Origin: an uncultured Sphingomonas sp.
GTDB lineage: Bacteria; Pseudomonadota; Alphaproteobacteria; Sphingomonadales; Sphingomonadaceae
Length of the DNA stretch: 64,000 nt
Direction: 5' to 3'
NCBI RefSeq assembly: GCF_937871615.1
Contig: NZ_CALMPA010000017.1
Location: 1-64,000 of the forward strand
Shown here: one piece after another, positions 8,292 to 17,342 of the stretch
Layout of the letters: the number at the start of each line of letters is the position of its first letter
Numbering within the stretch: position 1 is the first letter of the stretch
Notes under the pieces: generated by a model
The model's input: only the letters and a program-made list of their open reading frames with translations
The model's database searches: none
Told to the model about the DNA's origin: nothing
Translations under genes and position numbers: made by a program

Positions 8292-9557
8292 ATGCGCCGG
8301 GCACCGCGATCGGCTAAAGCGCGCGCCGTGCTGGATGGAATCACTCCCCGCGGCTGGTTTGCGACCGGCGTTGTCGTCGCGACGGCGGCGGTCGCCTATT
8401 CGCTGTCGCACGATTGGCAGGTGCCGCTCGTCACGCTCACCGGCGGGCTGGTCGCGCTGCTCGCCGCGTCGCAGATGCGCGAGGAGCGCGCGGCGGAGGC
8501 TGCCGCCCTCGCCCGCGAAACGACCGTTCCCGGCACGGCGATCGAGGTGGCGATCGAGGCGATCGTCGAGCCGGTGCTGCTGGTGGAAGGCACGCGGGTG
8601 ATAAGCGCGAACAGCGCGGCGCGCGCGCTGCTCGGCGCGCATGTCGCCGGTGAGGACGTGCGCACCGCGATCCGCCATCCCGCGGCGGTGGCGCATCTTT
8701 CCGAACAGCGCGGCAACGGCGCCACGCTGCCCCCGATCGAGCTGGTCGGGCTTGGCGCGCGCGATCAGCGCTGGGAAATGCGCGCGAACACGATCGGCGG
8801 CGATCGGCGCCTCGTCCACCTGATCGACCGCACCGAAAGCCACGCCGCCGAAAAGATGCGGGTCGATTTCGTCGCCAATGCCAGCCACGAACTGCGCACC
8901 CCGCTCGCCTCGATCCTCGGCTATGTCGAAACGCTGGCGGACGAAGCGGGCGAAGACCCGGCGGTCCGTGCGCGCTTCCTGCGCATCGTGTTCGACGAAG
9001 CACGCAGGATGGAGCGGCTGGTGGAGGATCTGATGAGCCTCTCGCGCATCGAGGCGGATAAATTCCGCCAGCCATCGGATTCGATCAATCTCGCGCGCCT
9101 GATCGCGGAAGTGGCGCAGGCGCTGGGCGATTCGCGCGACGGGCGCGGGCGGGATATCGCGCTTTACGTCACGCCCGGCCTGCCCGCCGTGATGGGGGAT
9201 GCGATCCAGCTATCGCAATTGCTCCACAATCTGATCGGCAACGCGATGAAATATGGCCGGGCGGGCACGCCGATTCGCGTGGAGGCCGCGCCGGCGGCGT
9301 CGGGCATGATCCGGCTGGTCGTGGCCGATCAGGGAGACGGAATCCCGCCCGAGCATCTGCCGCGCCTCACCGAGCGATTTTATCGCGTGGATGCGGGGCG
9401 CAGCCGCTCGCTTGGCGGCACCGGGCTTGGCCTCGCGATCGTCAAGCATATCGTGGAGCGGCATCGCGGGCGGCTCGATATTGCCAGCACGCCGGGCGAA
9501 GGCACCCGCGTCACGGTGATGCTGCGCGCGGCGGATGCCACTGTCATATTGGCGTAA
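8292..9557 (+). CDS. phoR: Phosphate regulon sensor histidine kinase
   Basis: PhoR is the membrane sensor that phosphorylates PhoB when phosphate is scarce. Two hydrophobic segments (about 21-37 and 45-61) lead into a PAS-like region, then the H-box VANASHELRTPLASILGY (His199), N-box NLIGNAMKYG, G1 ADQGDGIP and G2 GGTGLGLAI. Order and length fit PhoR-type kinases. The ATG at 8292 is used; a GTG at 8328 is a serious alternative because no clear ribosome binding site precedes either. The last codons overlap a Pho box, and the pst genes follow directly. The gene is divergent from the HprK-related cassette. Confidence 0.9.
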   Translation: MRRAPRSAKARAVLDGITPRGWFATGVVVATAAVAYSLSHDWQVPLVTLTGGLVALLAASQMREERAAEAAALARETTVPGTAIEVAIEAIVEPVLLVEGTRVISANSAARALLGAHVAGEDVRTAIRHPAAVAHLSEQRGNGATLPPIELVGLGARDQRWEMRANTIGGDRRLVHLIDRTESHAAEKMRVDFVANASHELRTPLASILGYVETLADEAGEDPAVRARFLRIVFDEARRMERLVEDLMSLSRIEADKFRQPSDSINLARLIAEVAQALGDSRDGRGRDIALYVTPGLPAVMGDAIQLSQLLHNLIGNAMKYGRAGTPIRVEAAPAASGMIRLVVADQGDGIPPEHLPRLTERFYRVDAGRSRSLGGTGLGLAIVKHIVERHRGRLDIASTPGEGTRVTVMLRAADATVILA

Positions 9558-9569
9558 CTTTCTTGTCAC
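9541..9569 (+). promoter_or_regulatory. Pho box (PhoB binding site) before pstS
   Basis: Three 7-base direct repeats lie exactly 11 bases apart: CTGTCAT at 9541, GCGTAAC at 9552 and TTGTCAC at 9563. The first and third match the PhoB half-site CTGTCAT/CTGTCAC, and the 11-bp period is that of tandem PhoB binding. The element starts inside the last codons of phoR and ends 50 bases before the pstS ATG, so it should drive pstSCAB-phoU-phoB under phosphate starvation. Confidence 0.75.
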
Positions 9570-9619
9570 ACGTGCGGTTTCGAAACGAACGCCGCCACCC
9601 GCCGGCGACTGGGAACACA

Positions 9620-10669
9620 ATGATTCGCCCGTTCACGCTATTGGCTCTGATGGCACTTTCGCTCGCCGCCTGTCGCGATGAGGCGGCGAGCGGCGGCGGC
9701 GGCGTGCGCCAGCAGATCAAGGCGGTCGGCTCCTCGACCGTTTATCCCTTCACCACCATCGTTGCCGAACAATTCCTCGCCAACACGCCGGATGCCAGGC
9801 CGCCGGTGATCGAATCGACCGGCACCGGCGCGGGGATGAAATTGTTCTGCGCCGGGATCGGCGCGGCGCATCCCGATATCGCGAATGCCTCGCGCCGGAT
9901 GAAGCGCGCCGAATATGATATCTGCGCGAAGAACGGCGCGGGGCAGGTGCTCGAAATCCAGATCGGCATCGACGGCATCGCGTTCGCCGAATCGAGGCAT
10001 GGCGCGAAGATGTCGCTAACCTCGGCCGATCTCTATCTGGCGCTCGCCGCGACCCCGCATGGCCGCCCGAACACCGCGCGAACATGGCGCGACGTGAACC
10101 CCGCGCTCCCCGCCACGCGGATCCAGGTCTATGGCCCGCCTTCCACCAGCGGCACGCGCGATGCCCTGGCCGAATTGATCCTCGCGCCCGGCTGCGAACA
10201 GGTCGATCCGCAGGCGAAGGCGCTCCACAAGCACGATGCGAGCGCCTTCGCGCTGCGCTGCCAGCGCATCCGCGAGGACGGCGCCTATATCGACGCGGGC
10301 GAGAACGATAATCTGATCGTCCAGAAGCTCGCCGCCAATCCCGATGCGATCGGCGTGTTCGGCTTCAGCTATCTGGCCGAAAACGAGAATACGGTGCTGG
10401 GCGTGCCGATCAACGGCGTGGCGCCAAGCTATGCCACGATCGCCGACGGCCAGTATCCGGGTGCGCGCCCGCTCTATATCTATGTGAAAAAGGCGCATTT
10501 GCGCGCGGTGCCGGGCCTGCGCGAATTCATCGCGCAATATGCGAAGCTGTGGGGCGCGGGCGGGCCGCTCGTGCGGCGCGGGCTGATCGCCGCCCCGCCA
10601 GCGATCGAGGCGCGCTCGACGGCGCTCATCCGCAACGAAACCCCGCTCGATCCGCGAGCACTGAAATGA
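9620..10669 (+). CDS. pstS: Phosphate ABC transporter, periplasmic substrate-binding lipoprotein
   Basis: PstS captures phosphate in the periplasm for the PstCAB importer. The protein (349 residues) starts MIRPFTLLALMALSLAAC; the LAAC is a lipobox, so it is probably a lipoprotein. The binding-site segments IKAVGSSTVYPFT and STGTGAGMKLFC, and later PPSTSGTRDAL, are typical of PstS. The ATG at 9620 is the start that gives a proper signal peptide; the reading frame open from 9563 would place extra residues before it. It is the first gene behind the Pho box. Confidence 0.95.
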   Translation: MIRPFTLLALMALSLAACRDEAASGGGGVRQQIKAVGSSTVYPFTTIVAEQFLANTPDARPPVIESTGTGAGMKLFCAGIGAAHPDIANASRRMKRAEYDICAKNGAGQVLEIQIGIDGIAFAESRHGAKMSLTSADLYLALAATPHGRPNTARTWRDVNPALPATRIQVYGPPSTSGTRDALAELILAPGCEQVDPQAKALHKHDASAFALRCQRIREDGAYIDAGENDNLIVQKLAANPDAIGVFGFSYLAENENTVLGVPINGVAPSYATIADGQYPGARPLYIYVKKAHLRAVPGLREFIAQYAKLWGAGGPLVRRGLIAAPPAIEARSTALIRNETPLDPRALK

Positions 10670-10685
10670 TGCGCGAGAGCCACCC

Positions 10686-12062
10686 ATGTCGCCGCTGACA
10701 TTGCTGTTCCTGATCGCCGCTTTGGGCGCGACCGGCTGGTTCACGGCGCGCACCCGCGCGGTGCGCTTCCGGCTGGCGGCGCCGGGGCGGTTCAGTTCGC
10801 TGCCCGGCCATCACGCCACCTTCGTCGCCTTGTGGACGGTGGTGCCCGCGCTGCTGTTCCTCATCGTGTGGCGCTTCGTCTCGCCCGCGATGGTGACCGA
10901 TGCGGTGCTCGCGACCTCCGCCGCGAGCGCGCTCCCCGCGCCCGGCTTCGAGCGCGCGGCGATCCTGTCCGAGGCGCGCAATCTCGCGGGCGGGCAACTT
11001 TATGGCGCCTTCCACTCCCTCTCCACCACGCTCGCGCCCGCTTATGCCGCCGCCCAGCGGAAATACGATCTGATCGCGGCGGCGATCGCGTTGCTGCTCG
11101 CATTCGGCACGGGCGCGATCGCCTTCCTGCGCGTCGCCCCCGGCTTTTCCGCGCGGACGCAGGTGGAGCGGCTGACCATGGGGCTGCTGCTCGCCGCCTC
11201 GCTGATCGCGATCCTGACGACGATGGGGATCGTCGCCAGCCTGTTGTTCGAAAGCGCGCGCTTCTTCTCGATCGTGCCGATCGGCGATTTCCTGTTCGGC
11301 ACGCACTGGTCGCCGCAGGTGATCGACCGGAACGATCCCGGCGCCTCGCTCGGCGCGGTGCCCTTGTTCTGGGGGACGTTCTTCATCGGCGCGGTGATCG
11401 CGATGATCGTCGCCATCCCGTTCGGGCTGATGAGCGCGATCTATCTAACGCAATATGCCCGCCCGGCCACGCGCCGCTGGATGAAGCCGATGCTGGAGAT
11501 CCTCGCGGGCGTGCCGACGATCGTTTACGGCTATTTCGCCGCGCTCACCGTGGCGCCGGCGGTGAGGAGCCTTGGCGTGTCGCTCGGCATCGCCTCCGCC
11601 TCGTCGGAAAGCGCGCTCGCGGCGGGGATGGTGATGGGGGTGATGATTATCCCGTTCGTCTCCTCGCTCGCCGACGATTCGCTCGCCGCCGTGCCCGCCT
11701 CGATGCGCGACGGCAGCCTCGCGCTCGGCGCCACGCCGTCCGAAACGATCCGCAAGGTGCTGCTCCCGGCGGCACTGCCGGGCGTGGTCGGCGGGGTGCT
11801 GCTGGCGATCAGCCGCGCGATCGGCGAGACGATGATCGTGGTGATGGCGGCCTCCGGCGTCGCCACGCTGACGCTCAACCCGTTCGCCAGCACCACCACC
11901 GTCACCAAGCAGATCGTCGATCTGCTGACCGGCGAGGCGGAGTTCGACAGCGCGAAGACCCTCGCCGCCTTCGCGCTCGGCCTCACGCTGTTCATCGTCA
12001 CCCTGTTGTTCAACATCGTCGCGCTGGTGATCGTGAAACGATATCGGGAAGCATATGAATAA
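10686..12062 (+). CDS. pstC: Phosphate ABC transporter permease
   Basis: PstC is one of the two inner-membrane permeases of the phosphate importer. The C-terminal half carries the permease domain, with the EAA-type loop SLALGATPSETIRKVLLPAA near residues 345-364 and IGETMIVVMAASG after it. At 458 residues it is about 140 longer than the E. coli protein; the extra N-terminal part contains two more predicted membrane segments and a periplasmic stretch. Long PstC proteins of this kind are known from alphaproteobacteria. The 3' end overlaps pstA by eight bases. Confidence 0.95.
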   Translation: MSPLTLLFLIAALGATGWFTARTRAVRFRLAAPGRFSSLPGHHATFVALWTVVPALLFLIVWRFVSPAMVTDAVLATSAASALPAPGFERAAILSEARNLAGGQLYGAFHSLSTTLAPAYAAAQRKYDLIAAAIALLLAFGTGAIAFLRVAPGFSARTQVERLTMGLLLAASLIAILTTMGIVASLLFESARFFSIVPIGDFLFGTHWSPQVIDRNDPGASLGAVPLFWGTFFIGAVIAMIVAIPFGLMSAIYLTQYARPATRRWMKPMLEILAGVPTIVYGYFAALTVAPAVRSLGVSLGIASASSESALAAGMVMGVMIIPFVSSLADDSLAAVPASMRDGSLALGATPSETIRKVLLPAALPGVVGGVLLAISRAIGETMIVVMAASGVATLTLNPFASTTTVTKQIVDLLTGEAEFDSAKTLAAFALGLTLFIVTLLFNIVALVIVKRYREAYE

Positions 12063-13314
12063 CGGCCAGTCGAGAACGCCGACCGACTGGTCCGGCGAGC
12101 GGATGCAGCGCCGCATCGCGGGCCGCTATCGCGCGGAGCGGCGCTTCCGCTTGCTCGGGCTGGCGGCGATCGCGCTGTCGGCGGCGTTCCTGATCTTCCT
12201 GCTCGGCTCGATGCTGGTGCGCGGGATCGGCGGGTTCACCGAAACGCGGATCGCGCTGCCGCTCGATCTGAAGGCCGCCAATCTCGCGATCGAGCCGGCG
12301 CGCCTCAAGGGGCGCGGCGCCGATCTCGCGCTGACCGGCGCGGGGCTGGAGAATGCGGTGGACGCCGCCGCCAATGCCGCATGGCCGAAGCTGGGCGGCG
12401 CGGAATTGCTCTCCGATGGCGCCTGGCTGCGCGTGCGCGAGGCGGTGAAGGCCGATCCATCGCTGCTCACCCGCCGCGCGACGCTGGAGCTTCCCACCTC
12501 AAGCACGATCGACATCGCGTACAAGGGCATCGGCACATCCGAGGCGGAGGCGACGGTGGCGGCGCTCGGCGGCCAGCTATCGCGCGGGCTGAACCGCGAT
12601 TTCCTGACCGCTGCGGATTCGACCGATCCAACGCGCGTCGGCATCTGGGGGGCGCTCAAGGGTTCGCTGATGACGATGCTCGTCACCATCACGCTCGCCT
12701 TTCCGATCGGCGTGCTCGCCGCGCTCTATCTGGAGGAATATGCCCCGCGAAACCGCTGGACCGATCTGATCGAGGTTTCGATCAACAATCTTGCCGCCGT
12801 ACCGTCGATCATCTTCGGTCTGCTCGGGCTTGCGGTATTCCTCGGCGCGTTCGGCCTGCCGCGCTCCGCTCCCTTGGTCGGCGGGCTGACGCTCGCGCTG
12901 ATGACGATGCCGGTGATCGTCATCGCCGGGCGCAACGCGATCAAGGCGGTGCCGCCCTCGATCCGCGACGCGGCGCTGGGCGTCGGCGCCTCGCCGATCC
13001 AGGTGGTGTTCCACCATGTCCTGCCGCTCGCGCTGCCCGGCATCCTAACGGGCACGATCATCGGCACCGCGCGCGCGCTGGGTGAGACGGCGCCGCTGCT
13101 GATGATCGGGATGCGCGCCTTCATCGCCGCCGCGCCCGAGAAGCTCACCGATCCCGCCACCGTGCTGCCGGTGCAGGTGTTCCTGTGGTCCGACGAGGTG
13201 AACCGTGGCTTCGTCGAGAAAACCTCCGCCGCGATCATCGTTCTGCTGGTGCTGCTGCTGGCGATGAACGGGCTTGCCATCTATCTCCGCAACAAATTCG
13301 AGACCCGCTGGTAA
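12055..13314 (+). CDS. pstA: Phosphate ABC transporter permease
   Basis: The partner permease of PstC, 419 residues. After a cytoplasmic start and a first membrane segment (about 35-58) comes a roughly 135-residue periplasmic insertion ([13 protein letters not shown] to [12 protein letters not shown]) that the shorter E. coli PstA lacks. The permease domain then follows, with the EAA loop [20 protein letters not shown] and [14 protein letters not shown]. The gene begins inside the pstC 3' end, and its TAA stop shares one base with the pstB ATG, so expression is coupled. Confidence 0.94.
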   Translation: MNNGQSRTPTDWSGERMQRRIAGRYRAERRFRLLGLAAIALSAAFLIFLLGSMLVRGIGGFTETRIALPLDLKAANLAIEPARLKGRGADLALTGAGLENAVDAAANAAWPKLGGAELLSDGAWLRVREAVKADPSLLTRRATLELPTSSTIDIAYKGIGTSEAEATVAALGGQLSRGLNRDFLTAADSTDPTRVGIWGALKGSLMTMLVTITLAFPIGVLAALYLEEYAPRNRWTDLIEVSINNLAAVPSIIFGLLGLAVFLGAFGLPRSAPLVGGLTLALMTMPVIVIAGRNAIKAVPPSIRDAALGVGASPIQVVFHHVLPLALPGILTGTIIGTARALGETAPLLMIGMRAFIAAAPEKLTDPATVLPVQVFLWSDEVNRGFVEKTSAAIIVLLVLLLAMNGLAIYLRNKFETRW

Positions 13315-14084
13315 TGCGCGACAACAAGCCGCCCAAGATGACCGCCGAACGCGTCAACGTGTTCTACGGCGAAAGCCAGGCGATCACAGACGTTTCGATC
13401 GACATCCTTCAGGATGATGTCACCGCGTTCATCGGCCCGTCCGGTTGCGGCAAATCCACCTTCCTGCGCACGCTGAACCGGATGAACGACACCGTCGCCG
13501 CCGCGCGCGTGACGGGGGATATCCGGCTCGACGGCGCCGATATCTATGCGAAGGAAATGGATGTGGTGCAGCTTCGCGCCCGCGTCGGCATGGTGTTTCA
13601 AAAGCCGAACCCTTTCCCCAAGTCGATCTACGAGAATGTCGCCTACGGCCCACGCATCCACGGGCTGGCCAGGGGCAAGGCCGATCTCGATCGGATCGTC
13701 GAGCAATCGCTCGCGCGCGCCGGGCTGTGGGGCGAGGTGAAGGATCGGCTGGGCGATTCGGGCACCGCGCTTTCCGGCGGCCAGCAACAGCGGCTGTGCA
13801 TCGCGCGCGCGATCGCGGTCGATCCCGAGGTGATCCTGATGGACGAGCCGTGCAGCGCGCTCGATCCGATCGCCACCGCGCGGATCGAGGAACTGATCCA
13901 CGAATTGCGCGGTCGCTACGCGATCGTGATCGTCACCCACAATATGCAGCAGGCCGCGCGGGTGAGCCAGAAAACGGCGTTCTTCCACCTCGGTCAATTG
14001 ATCGAATATGGCGATACGCCGGATATCTTCACCAACCCGCGTGAGGAACGCACCAGGGATTATATCACCGGCCGCTACGGCTGA
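13314..14084 (+). CDS. pstB: Phosphate ABC transporter ATP-binding protein
   Basis: PstB is the ATPase of the phosphate importer. The 256-residue protein has Walker [10 protein letters not shown] (about 42-50), the Q-loop [20 protein letters not shown] that is diagnostic of PstB, the signature LSGGQQQR, Walker [13 protein letters not shown] and the H-loop VTHNMQQA. The ATG at 13314 overlaps the last base of the pstA stop; longer in-frame starts lie inside pstA and are rejected. Confidence 0.97.
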   Translation: MRDNKPPKMTAERVNVFYGESQAITDVSIDILQDDVTAFIGPSGCGKSTFLRTLNRMNDTVAAARVTGDIRLDGADIYAKEMDVVQLRARVGMVFQKPNPFPKSIYENVAYGPRIHGLARGKADLDRIVEQSLARAGLWGEVKDRLGDSGTALSGGQQQRLCIARAIAVDPEVILMDEPCSALDPIATARIEELIHELRGRYAIVIVTHNMQQAARVSQKTAFFHLGQLIEYGDTPDIFTNPREERTRDYITGRYG

Positions 14085-14095
14085 GAGGATGTGAG

Positions 14096-14782
14096 ATGCC
14101 AACCGAACAGAAGCATACCGTCAAGGCGTTCGATCAGGATATCGGCCAGCTACGCGGACTGATCGGCGAGATGGGCGGGCTGGCCGAACACGCCATCACC
14201 GACGCGATCGCCGCGCTGCAACGCGGCGATCTGGAGCTGGCCCAGCGGGTCCGCGATGGCGACAGGGCGCTCGACGAACTGGAAGTGGAGGTGGAGCGCA
14301 CCGCCGTACGCATCATCGCGTTGCGCGCGCCGATGGCGAACGATCTGCGCGAGGTGGTCGCCGCGCTCAAGATCGCGAGCGTGGTCGAGCGGATCGGCGA
14401 CTATGCCAAGAATATTGCCAAGCGCATCCCGATGATCGAGGGCGAGAACCGCATCGAGCCCCTTTCGCTGATCCCGGCCATGGCGAAAATAGCGGCGGCG
14501 ATGGTCCATGACGTGCTCGACGCCTTTGCAGCGCGCGATGCGGAAGCCGCATTTGCGGTTTGCGCGCGCGACGATGCGCTCGACGATTTCTACGACAGCA
14601 TCTTCCGCACGCTCGTCACCTATATGGTGGAAAATCCCAGGACGATCAGCCAGGTGGCGCATCTGCTGTTCGTCGCCAAAAATCTTGAGCGGATCGGCGA
14701 TCACGCCACCAATGTCGCCGAAATGGTGTATTTTGCCGCCACCGGGACCAGGCTTGCCGATCGAGAGAAAGTGAACAACTGA
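14096..14782 (+). CDS. phoU: Phosphate transport system regulator PhoU
   Basis: PhoU links the Pst transporter to PhoR and keeps the regulon off when phosphate is plentiful. The 228-residue protein consists of two tandem three-helix PhoU repeats, with the metal-binding-type segments ALKIASVVERIGDYAKNIA (around residue 96) and LFVAKNLERIGDHATNVAE (around 189), both containing the conserved ERIGD/H motif. It sits 11 bases behind pstB after GAGAGGATGTGAG, and its TGA overlaps the phoB ATG by one base. Confidence 0.96.
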   Translation: MPTEQKHTVKAFDQDIGQLRGLIGEMGGLAEHAITDAIAALQRGDLELAQRVRDGDRALDELEVEVERTAVRIIALRAPMANDLREVVAALKIASVVERIGDYAKNIAKRIPMIEGENRIEPLSLIPAMAKIAAAMVHDVLDAFAARDAEAAFAVCARDDALDDFYDSIFRTLVTYMVENPRTISQVAHLLFVAKNLERIGDHATNVAEMVYFAATGTRLADREKVNN

Positions 14783-15474
14783 TGGTCCGCGCCAAAATGC
14801 TTCTGGTCGAGGATGATGCCAGCCTCGCCGAACTGCTCATCTGGCACTTCACGCGCGAGGATTTCGATGTCGCGCACACCATCGACGGCGAGGAAGCCTT
14901 GCTGATGGCGAAGGAACGGGTGCCGGATATCGTTCTGCTCGACTGGATGGTGGAGGGCATTTCCGGGATCGAGGTATGCCGCCGGCTGCGCCGCGCCGCC
15001 GAAACGCAGAACGTGCCGATCATCATGCTCACCGCGCGCGGCGAGGAGGAGGATCGCGTGCGCGGGCTGGAAACCGGCGCGGACGATTATGTCACCAAGC
15101 CGTTTTCCCCGCGCGAACTGGTCGCGCGCGTCGGCGCGGTGCTGCGCCGCGTGCGGCCGGGGCTGGCGGGCGAGGCGCTCAGCTATGCCGATCTCGAAAT
15201 GGATACCGTCGGCCACAAGGTGCGTCGCGGCGGCGCGGTGATTCCGCTCGGGCCGACCGAATTTCGCCTGCTCAAGCACTTCCTCGAACATCCCGGCCAC
15301 GTCTTTTCGCGCGAGCGCCTGTTAGACAGCGTATGGGGGCATGACAGCGATATCGAGAGCCGCACGGTGGACGTTCACATCCGCCGCCTGCGCAAGGCCA
15401 TCAACGAAGGCGGGCGGCGGGACATCATCCGCACGGTGCGTTCGGCGGGCTATGCGCTGGACTCCGACGGATAG
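14782..15474 (+). CDS. phoB: Phosphate regulon response regulator
   Basis: PhoB activates Pho-box promoters when phosphorylated by PhoR. The receiver domain shows the acidic pair VEDD (residues 9-12), the phospho-acceptor Asp54 in VLLDWM, Thr in MLTARG and Lys106 in VTKPFSP. The C-terminal OmpR/PhoB winged helix ends with RTVDVHIRRLRKAIN. Length is 230 residues, as in E. coli. It ends the seven-gene phosphate unit. The 125 bases behind it hold no clear terminator. Confidence 0.96.
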   Translation: MVRAKMLLVEDDASLAELLIWHFTREDFDVAHTIDGEEALLMAKERVPDIVLLDWMVEGISGIEVCRRLRRAAETQNVPIIMLTARGEEEDRVRGLETGADDYVTKPFSPRELVARVGAVLRRVRPGLAGEALSYADLEMDTVGHKVRRGGAVIPLGPTEFRLLKHFLEHPGHVFSRERLLDSVWGHDSDIESRTVDVHIRRLRKAINEGGRRDIIRTVRSAGYALDSDG

Positions 15475-15599
15475 AATCGCGCGGCGCTGTTAGGGCGTTG
15501 TCGAATCGCTAGCGAAACGATGGAGCCAACCGCGCGCTCGTGCGTTGAGGCGCTGCGTAATTTCGACGCGAAGTGCGATTCCTCACAGGAGATTCTCAC

Positions 15600-15947
15600 A
15601 TGAAATACATTCTGCTGGCGGCCGCCGCGTTGCTTGCCACGCCTGCGATCGCGCAGGAGCATCCTTCCGCCGCGGCCCAGCTCGGCGGGCTGGAACCCAG
15701 TACGCCCGCGCTTCAGGGAACCCCGGCGCCCGGCTCCCCGGTCATTTTCAAACAGGCCCCCGCGCCTGACGTGGCCTTCCCGCCGCCGGCGGCGCAGGCC
15801 AGCTATCCGATCTGCAAGAAGGGCCAGTTCGACAAATGCCAGCAGGCCGGCACGGGCGATGGTCATGTCGACAAGGCCGCGCCCAGGCATCATCACGCGA
15901 AAAGGCACATGCACAAGGCCGAGGTGAAAACGGCGAGCAGCAAGTGA
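15600..15947 (+). CDS. Exported hypothetical protein, His/Lys-rich C-terminus
   Basis: A 115-residue protein that starts MKYILLAAAALLATPAIAQE, a clear signal peptide with cleavage after AIA. The mature part is Pro- and Ala-rich, has one Cys pair (YPICKKGQFDKCQQ) and ends in a basic, His-rich tail (APRHHHAKRHMHKAEVK). The ATG at 15600 is chosen because AGGAG stands eight bases before it. The His cluster suggests metal binding, but that is only inference. It stands alone and is followed by a hairpin terminator. Confidence 0.75.
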   Translation: MKYILLAAAALLATPAIAQEHPSAAAQLGGLEPSTPALQGTPAPGSPVIFKQAPAPDVAFPPPAAQASYPICKKGQFDKCQQAGTGDGHVDKAAPRHHHAKRHMHKAEVKTASSK

Positions 15948-15993
15948 GCGACCACAGCAAGCCGGTGGTTGCGCCCGTTTGAATGATGAGTAT

Positions 15994-16031
15994 GGAAAGG
16001 CGCTTCATTCCGATCGAAGGAGCGCCTTTTC
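15994..16031 (+). terminator. Hairpin terminator that also holds the next gene's ribosome binding site
   Basis: A 9-bp inverted repeat AAAGGCGCT (15996-16004) and AGCGCCTTT (16021-16029), followed by TCC, lies between the exported protein gene and the dehydrogenase gene. The AAGGAG that would serve the dehydrogenase ATG (16033) lies at 16017-16022 at the edge of the 3' arm. Confidence 0.6.
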
Positions 16032-16032
16032 C

Positions 16033-16932
16033 ATGTCCATCCGTTTCGACGACAGGGTAGCCATCGTCACTGGCGCCGGCGGCGGCCTTGGCCGCGAATA
16101 TGCGCTTGAGCTTGCCCGTCGCGGCGCGAAGGTCGTCGTCAACGATCTCGGCGGCGATCGCACCGGCAGCGGCGCGTCCGATGCCGCGCAGAAGGTTGTG
16201 GCGGAAATCGAGGCCGCCGGCGGCACCGCCATGGCAAATGGCGCGAGTGTCACCGAATACGAGCAGATGGTGGAAATGGTCGCCCGCGCAAAGGAAAAAT
16301 GGGGCGGCGTCCACATCCTGATAAACAACGCCGGCGTCCTGCGCGACAAGACTTTCGCCAAGATGGAACCGGCGGATTTCGAATTCGTCGTCAAGGTCCA
16401 CCTGATCGGCTCGGCCATGGCGACCAAGGCGTGCTGGGAAACCTTCCGCGAGCAGAATTATGGCCGCGTGCTGATGACCGCTTCGTCCACCGGCCTGTTC
16501 GGCAATTTCGGCCAGGCGAATTACGGCGCGGCGAAGCTCGGGCTCGCGGGGCTTACCAAGACGCTGTATCTCGAAGGCGCGAAGAACAACATCAAGGTCA
16601 ACACGATCGCTCCCGTTGCGGGCACGCGCATGACCGAGGATCTTTTCCCGGAAGATGCGTTCAAGGCCTTCTCCCCGGACAAGGTCGTTCCGGCCGCGCT
16701 GTTCCTCGTCAGCGAGGATGCGCCGAGCAACCAGATCGTGGGCGCCGGCGCGGGCGTGTTCCAGGCCAGCTATGTCACGCTGACGCAGGGCAAGCTGCTT
16801 GCCGGCGACGATTTGTCCCCAGAAGGCATCCAGAAACACTGGGCCGAAATCACCGATCGCGCGAGCGAGATCGTGCCCGATTCCGGCGCCGCGCAATCAA
16901 TGCTGATCGGCAAGAAGCTCGCCGGCGGCTGA
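16033..16932 (+). CDS. SDR-family dehydrogenase, MFE-2 (3R)-hydroxyacyl-CoA dehydrogenase-like
   Basis: The 299-residue protein starts MSIRFDDRVAIVTGAGGGLG with the NAD(P)-binding TGxxxGxG motif, followed by NNAG (about 102-105), the catalytic Ser in ASSTGLFGNFGQ and the YxxxK pair in NYGAAKLGLAG. The VNDLGGDRTGSG segment and the overall layout resemble the dehydrogenase domain of peroxisomal multifunctional enzyme 2, so a role in beta-oxidation of branched or unusual acyl-CoAs is likely. It is longer than simple SDRs because of a C-terminal extension. The ATG follows a hairpin closely. The gene is monocistronic, with a strong terminator behind it. Confidence 0.85.
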   Translation: MSIRFDDRVAIVTGAGGGLGREYALELARRGAKVVVNDLGGDRTGSGASDAAQKVVAEIEAAGGTAMANGASVTEYEQMVEMVARAKEKWGGVHILINNAGVLRDKTFAKMEPADFEFVVKVHLIGSAMATKACWETFREQNYGRVLMTASSTGLFGNFGQANYGAAKLGLAGLTKTLYLEGAKNNIKVNTIAPVAGTRMTEDLFPEDAFKAFSPDKVVPAALFLVSEDAPSNQIVGAGAGVFQASYVTLTQGKLLAGDDLSPEGIQKHWAEITDRASEIVPDSGAAQSMLIGKKLAGG

Positions 16933-16948
16933 TCCGCCCGGCCCTCCG

Positions 16949-16988
16949 TTTCTCCTTCCCCGGCAGCGCATTGCCGGGGAAGGAGAAA
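16949..16988. terminator. Bidirectional hairpin terminator
   Basis: A perfect 17-bp inverted repeat (TTTCTCCTTCCCCGGCA at 16949-16965 and its complement at 16972-16988) with a six-base loop fills the gap between two convergent genes. The T/A-rich outer ends give a short U-tract in either direction. Confidence 0.75.
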
Positions 16989-17342
16989 TCAACTCTCGAC
17001 CAGTTTCAGCAGCCGGCGCTCCACCGGCGCCAGCACCGGGCCAAGCTCGTGCCCGCGTTTCAGCACCGCACCGGCCTCGTTGACGAGCGCCCACATGCCC
17101 TGTCGATTACGCAGCGCCGGGCGCTTTTCGATGCGGAACTCAGGGCGCTCCGCCGCGCGGCGGAAAGCGGCGAAAATCGCGGCATCCCGGCCAAGATCAA
17201 TCGCATAATCCCGCCAATGCCCGGCAGCGACCATCCGGCCATAAAGATCAAGAATCCGCGTCAGTTCCATCCGCTCGAAGCCGATCTGGCCCGGCCACCG
17301 CTGCGTGGCCGTGGCGGCGGGAAAAGGGGTGACGACCCCCAT
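16989..17342 (-). CDS. DUF2794 family protein
   Basis: A 117-residue protein with the DUF2794 pattern: an N-terminal IGFERMELTRILDLYGRMVAAG, then WRDYAIDLGRDAAIFAAFRRA and RIEKRPALRNRQGMWALV, ending with a GHELGPVLAPVERRL tail. The family is confined largely to alphaproteobacteria and has no assigned function that I know. Its ATG shares a base with the stop of the serine acetyltransferase gene (TGATG), so the two are translationally coupled, yet no functional link is evident. Confidence 0.85.
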   Translation of the reverse strand: MGVVTPFPAATATQRWPGQIGFERMELTRILDLYGRMVAAGHWRDYAIDLGRDAAIFAAFRRAAERPEFRIEKRPALRNRQGMWALVNEAGAVLKRGHELGPVLAPVERRLLKLVES

